Shown: one piece after another, positions 7,563-14,098 of the stretch | Numbering within the stretch: the first letter of the stretch is position 1 | Layout of the letters: each line of letters opens with the position of its first letter | From: Euperipatoides rowelli | Lineage: Eukaryota > Onychophora > Udeonychophora > Euonychophora > Peripatopsidae | Assembly: GCA_003024985.2 (NCBI GenBank) | Contig: PXIH01S0017682.1 | Length of the DNA stretch: 14,098 bases | Direction: 5' to 3' (one strand) | Made by a program: the position numbers and the translations under genes | The notes under the pieces: generated by a model | Told to the model about the DNA's origin: nothing | Database searches by the model: none | What the model saw: the letters and a program-made list of their open reading frames with translations, nothing else

Positions 7563-7588
7563 AGAACAAAGTTTGGAAGCTTTGTTCT
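7563..7588. repeat. 9-bp perfect inverted repeat
   Basis: AGAACAAAG (7563-7571) pairs with CTTTGTTCT (7580-7588). The inner bases partly pair too, so nearly the whole 26 bp is palindromic. The left arm shares 12-13 bases with the NEK10 exon word AAAGAACAAAGT, which I treat as chance. Confidence 0.55.
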
Positions 7589-7760
7589 GACTTGGGAATA
7601 TTATATTTACTCAGCCAAAGGGTGAAAACTGATTTAGCTAATTTTGGATTTGCCTAACTATAGGCTATGGAAAAACAAGCTGACTCCTGGCTTGTCATAT
7701 ATTAGAACTGAGTAATATACTCAGGCAGGAATATATTTGTCTGGGTATCTCTCCAATCCA

Positions 7761-7761
7761 N
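7761..7761. other. Ambiguous base (N)
   Basis: A single N in otherwise resolved sequence. It marks either an ambiguous call or a closed gap of unknown true size. Confidence 0.95.
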
Positions 7762-7858
7762 AACATCTTGAAAAATCATTCTTACTCCTTTTATACTGTA
7801 GTTTTTTTTGCCACACCTAGGATTCAGAGGGTTTTCTGTTCACATTGAGTTGTTTGCT

Positions 7859-7912
7859 TATTGGCCCATTTACTGTATTAGTGGACCAATAGCAGAAAAG
7901 ATGAGAGCCAAT
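7859..7912. promoter_or_regulatory. CCAAT-box cluster with inverted repeat
   Basis: ATTGG at 7860-7864 and CCAAT at 7886-7890 and 7908-7912 form three CCAAT pentamers in 53 bases. The first two sit in an inverted repeat, TATTGGCCCA (7859-7868) with TGGACCAATA (7882-7891), matching 9 of 10. NF-Y binds CCAAT, so the cluster could mark an old promoter or repeat-borne regulatory element. There is no adjoining TATA box or gene start to support activity. Confidence 0.3.
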
Positions 7913-7987
7913 CAGGAGGAAGCCTTTCTGTTCAGTCCGTTTGCTGATCATATAACTTAGACTTAGAGCACATAATGTTCTTTGTTA

Positions 7988-8009
7988 GCTTTAGGCTGGA
8001 ACCTAAAGC
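7988..8009. repeat. 8-bp perfect inverted repeat
   Basis: GCTTTAGG (7988-7995) and CCTAAAGC (8002-8009) pair around the loop CTGGAA. Small hairpin of unknown meaning. Confidence 0.55.
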
Positions 8010-8102
8010 CTGGATGACCTAATACACAAATGTTCGTTTTTTTTTACAGTCTTTATTAAAATTATTACTGCCACTGGTTTTAGTTTACTGACTACACAAT
8101 TC

Positions 8103-8194
8103 TTACAGTTTATTATTTATTATGTCAGGGAAGCACCTTAGGTTAGCACACTTTAGAAATAATATATTTTATTTAAAATATACCTGGATGTATA
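8103..8194. repeat. Dispersed repeat copy 1 (pair with 8846-8960)
   Basis: From TTACAGTTTATT through GGGAAGCAC, TTAGGTTAGCACACTTTAGA and an AT-rich tract to TGGATGTATA, this segment parallels 8846-8960 with scattered substitutions. The second copy is about 23 bases longer in its AT-rich part. The two copies bracket the LINE fragment. Confidence 0.85.
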
Positions 8195-8207
8195 CTGTAT
8201 TTGAACT

Positions 8208-8260
8208 ATATATATATATACAGTATATACAGTCAGTATACATAATACAGTATACTGTAT
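8208..8260. repeat. AT microsatellite with 16-bp perfect palindrome
   Basis: A (TA)n run is followed by repeated ATACAGTATA-like words. Positions 8245-8260 (ATACAGTATACTGTAT) form a perfect 16-bp palindrome. Probably microsatellite decay. Confidence 0.7.
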
Positions 8261-8361
8261 CTTAGCTATTTGCTAGAGAATGACTATTGTAGACATTTTA
8301 GCTAAAATGTCATATTTTAATTAAGTTTAAGGATGAGTAAGTCTAAGACTTTTTCACCCGA

Positions 8362-8620
8362 CTATACTCTAAAATAATTATTAATAATTAAATGGTCATC
8401 CAGTCGATTCTTAAACATATTTACTGAAGTGCTCAACACAACATTTAGTAGGCAATCGATTCCAAAACCCCACAACTCTATTAGTTATGAATGCTGAACG
8501 CATTCTAAATTTAGTATGTTCCATATAAATCTTATAAATATGTCCTCTGGTACGAAGCATATCGGAAGATATGAAATATGTCTTATCACCCAGTAAAACC
8601 AATATACAATATTTGTACAT
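8362..8620 (-). pseudogene. CR1-like LINE ORF2 C-terminal fragment, frameshifted
   Basis: The minus-strand frame 8620-8411 reads RTRGHIYKIYM, then RSAFITNRVVGFWNRLP. This is the hallmark tail after the reverse transcriptase in CR1/L2/Jockey-type LINEs (TRGH ... F-x-N-R-V-V-x-x-W-N-x-L-P). That frame ends at a stop just after HFSKYV, but shifting by one base at about 8426 restores the expected SVNMFKNRLDDH ending and reaches a TAG at 8362-8364. A single-base indel therefore broke it. An in-frame stop also lies upstream at 8627-8629, and no RT catalytic motif is present. It is a 5'-truncated, dead fragment on the strand opposite to NEK10. The family assignment within LINEs is tentative. Confidence 0.8.
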
Positions 8621-8845
8621 TTCTGATTATATTTATTATGCAAGCAGGACATTCTGTCTATATTATTTTCAAAAATATTATTAGTTTATAATTATAGCAT
8701 TATGCTTATCATTGATAATTGTACTGTATACTGCTGCTGAGTGAAGACAGGTAAGTTGGCAGGATTGCATATCCAATGAAGGTGCAATTCAGCTGGTTTA
8801 CATAAGCACAATATTAATGGCTGCTTTCATCCCAAAATTGTATTA

Positions 8846-8960
8846 TTACAGTTTATTCATTATTATGTTTGGGAAGCACATTAGGTTAGCACACTTTAGA
8901 AATAATAATATATTTTATATAAAATAATACCTTTATTCTTAAAATAAACTTGGATGTATA
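8846..8960. repeat. Dispersed repeat copy 2 (pair with 8103-8194)
   Basis: Same orientation as copy 1, ~743 bases downstream. It contains the same core TTAGGTTAGCACACTTTAGA and the same TGGATGTATA end, with an insertion in the AT-rich middle. Its boundaries coincide with copy 1, which suggests a discrete repeat unit rather than chance AT similarity. Confidence 0.85.
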
Positions 8961-9330
8961 TCAAGAAAACTTAATTGTTATTTGAAGTTGAATATTACAT
9001 AATGGTTTAATCATTTCTTTTTTGTTTTGTACTGCTATTTTTGATTGATCTGTATTTAAACAAAATGTTGTTTTATTTTGTAATGTGTATGTATTTTAGT
9101 GTATTAGATGTTAATGAATTGCCTTCATAATTGTATACGGATATGGTATATATAATACAATTAGTTGTAAGCTTCAACAATTGGAAAGAAATTAAATTGT
9201 CTTCTTATTTTAACATTTTTTTTTTTTTTTTACATTTTATCGACTATTATTATGTTAATATTTATTTCAGAGTCTTTTTTTTTTTACAACCCTAGGCACA
9301 TATCTATTGGGAATTTACTACCGATAGATT

Positions 9331-9800
9331 CTAATTTATTTATGGAACATTTTCTGAAAATTGACTCGACCATTCTAATCATGACAAAATATGAATTCAT
9401 TTAAGCTTTTTGGCATCCCTGACTTAATTAATTCAATGTTATGAAATAAATTAGCTAAGCTTATAATTTGGAGTCCTAGGGATTTTCTATTGTCTAGATT
9501 TTAATTCTAATTTATTTATTGAACTTAATTTCTGCTTTGTATGATTATTTTCTTGTCTAAGCTCAATTGTTAGGTTCTTTAAAGATAAACTCAAGTATAT
9601 GTTATGTAATTAAATTTTGTATTTATTTTGGAACTATATTATTCTTTAGTTAGCACAATAACTTATTCTAATCAAGTCAAAGGTGAATATTATTGAATTA
9701 ACATTCAACATTATAAAATAAATTACTAAAGCATGTAAATTTTGGCACTTTAATTTTGTCTAAATTATAATTCTGATTTATTTTTTGAATAGATAACATT
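9331..9800. repeat. Diverged ~270-290-bp tandem duplication
   Basis: ATTCTAATCA (9372 and ~9665), AAATAAATTA followed by CTAA (9445 and ~9717) and TTGTCTA-ATT-TAATTCT-ATTTATT-TTGAA (9490 and ~9757) recur in the same order. A further TCTAATTTATTTATGGAAC stands at 9331. Offsets drift from ~293 to ~267, so indels have accumulated. This is probably an old duplication or two nested copies of one AT-rich repeat. Confidence 0.5.
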
Positions 9801-10233
9801 TAGCCTATATTATTTTATCTTTAGTCAACATTATTTATTTATTCTAACTACTTCCCTATTTTTTTTTTTTTTTTAATTTACATTTCAATACCTTGTTGGG
9901 TAAAAATATATAGTTAGTTAGATATTATTAATGTAACTTTGAGTGAAATATATGAAAAGTAGAGCTTATGTTTTATGTGTAAATTATTATCACAAAAAAA
10001 AAAAAAAGAGATCCAAACAAGAAATTTATGAAAATTTTCAGCTTCAAGTATCAAAACTTTATGTATTAATTTGTGATGTTTATATATTTAATTGATGGTT
10101 GTACCATATCCTAAAATAGCTGAATCAATTCAAAACAGACTTGTTAAAAAATCTCATGAGTATTTCACTTCCATAATATATTACATGTAAATCGTAGTGT
10201 GAGTGAGTCTTAATACATGATTTTTTTCTATCA

Positions 10234-10449
10234 TTCCTTCATTGGAAGCATCATCAACCTTTACTTGAAATATCTTAGTGTGTCAGCATATTATCAATCT
10301 TTGTTCTTATCATCTTAAGATATTTTTCTCATATGGATAATTTCTTTATTAGACATATTTTCTTTTACTCATTCATTGGCAACATCATGGCTTTAGGTGA
10401 AATATTAATGTAAAGAGCAAGTTAGATTTCTAAGATTTTACTCCTACAG
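10234..10449. repeat. Degraded flank of the satellite array
   Basis: TTCATTGGAAGCATCATCAA (10244) and TTCATTGGCAACATCATGG (~10372) head two related segments ~130 bases apart, each followed by a TTTA-TGAAATAT stretch. Between them, ATGGATAATTTCTTTATTA (~10334) matches the satellite's own GAATTTCTTTATTAC core. These look like eroded monomers or the pre-satellite sequence from which the array grew. Confidence 0.4.
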
Positions 10450-10750
10450 AGATTTTCTTTATTACAAAGATAAAATGAGGAGAACCACATGTCACTCCAT
10501 TAGTAAATTGACCATTATGGAAGCCACAGTAAATGGAGAATTTCTTTATTACAAAGATAAAAGGAAGAGAACCACAACATGTCAATCCATTAGTAGATTG
10601 ACCATTATGGAAGCCACAGCAACTGAAGAATTTATTTATTACAAAGATAAAATGAGGAGAACCACAAAATGTCAATCCATTAGTAGATTGACCATTATGG
10701 AAGTCACAGCAAATAAATAATTTCTTTATTACAAAGGTAAAATGAAGAGA

Positions 10751-11600
10751 ACCACAACTTGTTAATCATTAGAAGATTGATCATTATGTAAGCCACAGCA
10801 AATGGAGAATTTCTTTATTACAAAGATAAAATGAGGAGAACCAAAATATCTCGATCCATTAGTATCTTGACTATTATGGAAGCCATAGCAAATGGAGAAT
10901 TTCTTTATTACAAAAATAAAATGAGAAAAACCACATGTGAATCTATTAGTAGATTGACCATTATGGAAGTCACAGCAAATATATAATTTATTTATTACAT
11001 AGAATCACTATGTCAATCCATTAGTAGATAGACCATTATGGAAGTCACAGCAAATAGAGAATTTCTTTATTACAAAGAGAAAATGAGGAGAACCACAATA
11101 TGTCAATCCATTAGTAGATTTACCATTATGGAAGTCACAGCAAATAGGGAATTTCTTTATTACAAAGATAAAATGAGGAGAACCACAACTTGTTATCCAT
11201 TAGAAGATTGATCATTATGTAGCCACAGCAAATGGAGAATTTCNAAAATGAGGAGAACCACAATATCTCAATCCATTAGTATCTTGACTATTATGGAAGC
11301 CATAGCAAATGGAGAATTTCTTTATTACAAAGATAAAATTAGGAAAACCACATGTGAATCCATTAGTAGATTGACCATTATGGAAGTCACAGCAAATATA
11401 GAATTTATTTATTACATAGAATCGCAATATGTCAATCCATTAGTAGATAGACCATTATGGATGTCACAGCAAATAGAGAATTTCTTTATTACAAAGAGAA
11501 AATGAGTAAAACCACAATGTAAATCCATTAGTAGATTGACCATTATGGAAGTCACAGCAAATAAAGAATTCCTTTATTACAAAGATAAAATGAGAACTAC
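10751..11600. repeat. Five-monomer higher-order repeat, ~431 bp, two copies
   Basis: Five consecutive monomers with private variants recur 431 bases later (10780 to 11211 landmark). The variants are ATCATTATGTA, TATCTTGACTATTATGG with GCCATAGCAAATGG, CCACATGTGAATC, and a short monomer with TTACATAGAATC and AGATAGACC. Spacings are 90, 87, 75, 90 in the first copy and 76, 87, 77, 88 in the second. The 76 is explained by 14 missing bases at the N (11244). Confidence 0.8.
11244..11244. other. Ambiguous base (N) at a short satellite monomer
   Basis: The N falls after GGAGAATTTC and before AAAATGAGG. The expected 15 bases between them (TTTATTACAAAGATA in neighbouring monomers) are replaced by one N. 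This is most likely an assembly join inside the repeat, not a true one-base ambiguity, so the real array length may differ. Confidence 0.75.
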
Positions 11601-11974
11601 AATTTGTCAATCCATTAGTAGATTGACCATTATGGAAGTCACAACAAATAGAGAATTAATTTATTACAAATATAAAATGAGTAGAACCAGAATATGTCAA
11701 TCCATTAGTAGATAGACCATTATGGAATCTACAGCAAATAAATAATTTTTTATTACAAAGATAAAATGAGGGGAACCACAAAATGCCAATCCATTAGTAG
11801 ATTGACCATTATGGAAGTCTCAGCAAATAGAGAATTTCTTTATTACAAAGATAAAATGAGGAGAACCACAATGTCAATTCTTTAGTAGATTGATCATTAT
11901 TGAAGCCACAGCAAATGGAGAATTTCTTTATTGCAAAGATAAAATGAAGAGAACCACAAAATGTCTATCCATTA

Positions 11975-12560
11975 ATAGATTGACCATTATAGAAGTCACA
12001 ACAAATAAAGAATTTTTTTATTACAAAGACAAAATGAGAAACACAATATGTCAATCCATTAGTTTATTGACCATTATGGAAGTCACAGCAAATAGAGAAT
12101 TTCTTTATTACAAAGATAAAATGAAAACCACCACAAAATGTCAATCCATTATTAGATTGACCATTATTGAAGTCACAACAAATAAAGAATTTCCTTATTA
12201 CAAAGACAAAATGAGAAACACAATATGTCAATCCATTAGTAGATTGACCATTATGGAAGTCACAGCAAATAGAGAATTTCTTTATTACAAAGATAAAATG
12301 AAAACCACCACAAAATGTCAATCCATTAATAGATTGACCATTATAGAAGTCACAACAAATAAATAATTTTTTTATTACAAAGACAAAATGAGAAACACAA
12401 TGTCAATCCATTAGTAGATTGACCATTATGGAAGTCACAGCAAATAGAGAATGTCTTTATTACAAAGATAAAATGAAAACCACCACAAAATGTCAATCCA
12501 TTATTAGATTGACCATTATTGAAGTCACAACAGATATAAAATTTCTTTATTACAAAGATA
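11975..12560. repeat. Two-monomer higher-order repeat, ~177 bp, about 3.3 copies
   Basis: Monomers alternate. Type one has GAAGTCACAGCAAATAGAG and then AAAACCACCACAAAATG. Type two has ATTAT(A/T)GAAGTCACAACA and then GACAAAATGAGAAACACAA. Type-two landmarks stand at 11983, 12160, 12337 and 12512, spaced 177, 177 and 175 bases. Confidence 0.8.
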
Positions 12561-12595
12561 AAATGAGAACTACAAAATGTCAATCCATTAGTTGA

Positions 12596-13190
12596 TTGAC
12601 CATTATGGAAGCCACAGCAAATAAAGAATTTCTTTATTACAAAGATAAAATGAGCAAAACCACAATGTCAACCATTAGTAGATTGACCATTATTGAAGTC
12701 GCAGCAAATATAGAATTTCTTTATTACAAATATAAAATGAGTAGAACAACATATCATTCCATTAGTAGATTGACCATTATGGAAGCCACAGCAAATAAAG
12801 AATTTCTTTATTACAAAGATAAAATGAGAAAAACCACAAAATGTAAATCCATTAGTAGATTGACCATAATGGTAGTCACAGCAAATAAAGAATTTATTTA
12901 TTACAAAGATAAAATGAGCAAAACCACAATGTCAACCATTAGTAGATTGACCATTATTGAAGTCACAGCAAATAGAGAATTTCTTTATTACAAATATAAA
13001 ATGATAGAACAACATATCAATCCATTAGTTGATTGACCATTATGGAAGCTACAGCAAATAAAGAATTTCTTTATTACAAAGATAAAATGAGAAAAACCAC
13101 AAAATGTAAATCCATTAGTAGATTGACCATTATGGTAGTCACAGCAAATAAAGAATTTCTTTATTACAAAGATTAAATGAGCAAAACCAC
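12596..13190. repeat. Three-monomer higher-order repeat, ~264 bp, about 2.2 copies
   Basis: The trio is a TGAGCAAAACCACAATGTCA monomer (12651 and 12915), then a monomer with TACAAATATAAAATGA and GAACAACATATCA, then one with GAGAAAAACCACAAAATGTA. It repeats after 264 bases, and the TGGTAGTCACAG variant (12869 and ~13131) also recurs. This is a third register next to the 177-bp one. Confidence 0.75.
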
Positions 13191-13547
13191 AAAATGTCAA
13201 TCCATTAGTAGATTGACCATTATGGAAGCCACAGCAAATAGATAATTTCTTTATTTCAAAGATAAAATGAGAAGAACCACAATATGTTAATCCATTAGTA
13301 GATTCATCATTATGGAAGCCACAGCAAATGGAGAATTTCTTTATTACAAAGATAAAAACGAAAAGAATCATAACATGTTAATCCATTAGTAGATTGACCA
13401 TTATGGAAGGCATAGCAAATGGAGAATTTCTTTATTACAAAGATAAAATGAGAAGAACCACAAAATGTCAATCCATTAGTAGTTTGATGAAGCCAACAAA
13501 TGGATAATTTCTTTATTGCAAAGATACATAATGAGAATAACAATATG

Positions 13548-13860
13548 TTTTTTTTTTTGCCTGAGTAGTTGAAAATGGTATATGATAAATTTTACTTATC
13601 AGTGAATGTGAGGCTGTTATGAAGTGGATGTATAACTCTTGTAAAAACATACTATATAATGTTCAATAGTTAAATTGTTCCTTATGTAGAAATTTAATGA
13701 TTGACAATTTAGAAAAAGTCTTCTATCCCAGGTCATGTCTTATTTTTGTTGCCGAGAGTTGAATGTCGTAATTGTAATTTAACTGTCCTCGCATTAAAAC
13801 ATGTTTTTAAAAATAATTATTTTTATTAAATTATTGCCTTCTTTAGTATTTACATTTCTG
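13548..13860. other. Intron tail between satellite and exon
   Basis: AT-rich, unique-looking sequence after the T run that ends the array. No gene or repeat was recognised. It leads into the polypyrimidine stretch before the acceptor at 13877-13878. Confidence 0.5.
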
Positions 13861-13878
13861 TTTTTATACTCTTTCTAG

Positions 13879-14000
13879 ATGATAAATTGTACATAGTTAT
13901 GGAACTCATAGAGGGCGCTCCACTTGGTGAACATTTCAACTCGTTGAAAGAAAAAAAAGCAAAATTTTCAGAAGAGCGAATATGGCATATTTTTATTCAA
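13879..14000 (+). CDS. NEK10: NEK10 kinase exon with hinge region (internal)
   Basis: The first two bases complete the asparagine codon begun by the last base of the previous exon; 40 codons follow, ending in phase 0. The acceptor is ACTCTTTCTAG and the donor GTATGT. The peptide has LYIVMELIEG (beta-5, gatekeeper region and hinge). GAPLGEHF follows, a stretch I associate specifically with NEK10 among the NEKs, then a lysine-rich SLKEKKAKF loop and SEERIWHIFIQ, the start of helix alpha-E. The HRD catalytic loop and DFG motif should be in the next exons, beyond the window. This exon gives the strongest single support for the NEK10 call. Confidence 0.95.
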
Positions 14001-14098
14001 GTATGTTAAATATATAATATTTCAGAGTTGTCTGATATTTTTGAGAATTAGTAAATGAACTATTGAAAAATTATCAATGAAATCGTCATATTTTGAAA
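14001..14098 (+). other. Start of the following NEK10 intron
   Basis: Begins with the donor GTATGT. AT-rich, cut by the window end, nothing else seen. Confidence 0.8.

Larger units (their letters stand above)
10450..13547. repeat. Intronic satellite array, ~88-90-bp monomers, about 35 copies
   Basis: The landmark ACCATTATGG or a variant recurs 35 times from 10511 to about 13485, with spacings mostly 86-91 bases (full monomer 90; a few of 75-77). The consensus order is TTGACCATTATGGAAGTCAC, AGCAAATAGAGAATTTC, TTTATTACAAAGATAAAATG, AGGAGAACCACAAAATG, TCAATCCATTAGTAG. The array starts mid-monomer near 10450 and ends mid-monomer near 13547, before a T run. Monomers vary and are organised in several higher-order registers. 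Because 90 is a multiple of three, long open frames appear on both strands. I see no coding evidence for them. Confidence 0.95.
6394..13878 (+). other. NEK10 intron between second and third kinase exons
   Basis: This 7.5-kb phase-1 intron starts GTAAAT and ends with a pyrimidine tract and CTTTCTAG. It is packed with repeats: two SINE-like copies, a LINE fragment, dispersed and diverged duplications, and a 3.1-kb satellite that ends about 330 bases before the acceptor. The segments 6394-6790, 7195-7560, 8621-8845, 8961-9330 and 9801-10230 show no gene. Confidence 0.85.

Noticed and set aside
7561-7573. Another copy of the NEK10 exon fragment
   Set aside because: Only AAAGAACAAAGT is shared (12-13 bases) and it belongs to a local palindrome; no further match.
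10430-13543. Series of open frames on both strands of the satellite
   Set aside because: They follow from the 30-codon period; frames break at each indel and no start context, domain or splice link is visible.
10450-13547. CRISPR array
   Set aside because: The whole ~90-bp unit repeats without unique spacers, and the context is a metazoan intron.
10450-13547. Hammerhead-ribozyme satellite (retrozyme type)
   Set aside because: No CTGATGA core with matching GAAA and cleavage triplet was seen in the monomer on the plus strand; the minus strand gave no clear core either.

Overview
The window is animal nuclear DNA, strongly AT-rich, carrying an internal part of one protein-coding gene on the + strand: NEK10, a NIMA-related kinase. 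Three coding exons are visible (2729-2905, 6252-6393, 13879-14000). Their splice sites and reading phases fit together exactly (phase 0, then a codon split 1+2, then phase 0). Together they encode the start of the kinase domain: glycine-rich loop, beta-3 lysine, alpha-C glutamate, hinge and the entry to alpha-E. The earlier exons and the catalytic loop onwards lie outside the window. Long introns, a Ty3/Gypsy relic, a CR1-like LINE 3' fragment and tRNA-derived SINE-like copies suggest an invertebrate metazoan. The phylum cannot be fixed from sequence alone. There is no sign of bacterial genes.

Layout. Bases 1-2728 are presumed NEK10 intron. They hold a G-run cluster, a perfect 11-bp hairpin and, beginning next to it, a short, internally deleted Ty3/Gypsy element (about 725-2097). 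In that element the N-terminus of gag is fused in frame to the integrase catalytic core. After the first kinase exon, the next intron (2906-6251) holds a ~64-bp tandem repeat, several inverted repeats, an exact 30-bp direct duplication and a 34-bp near-copy of the downstream NEK10 exon (5345-5378). The copy's three differences keep the encoded peptide almost unchanged.

The next intron (6394-13878, ~7.5 kb) is a repeat graveyard. It holds two SINE-like copies with tRNA-type promoter boxes (minus strand), an inverted CCAAT cluster, a pair of ~100-bp dispersed repeats flanking a frameshifted LINE C-terminal fragment, and a diverged ~270-290-bp duplication. It ends in a ~3.1-kb satellite array (about 10450-13547) of some 35 monomers of ~88-90 bp. 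The satellite has at least three different higher-order repeat registers (about 431, 177 and 264 bp), and the consensus monomer carries a 7-bp inverted repeat. Two single N positions (7761, 11244) mark uncertain bases or joins; the second lies inside the satellite, where a monomer is 14 bp short.

The only gene with evidence of present function is NEK10. All other long open frames are transposon remnants or consequences of the ~90-bp (30-codon) satellite period. The strongest candidates for something new are the exon-like fragment in the intron and the multi-register, hairpin-bearing intronic satellite.
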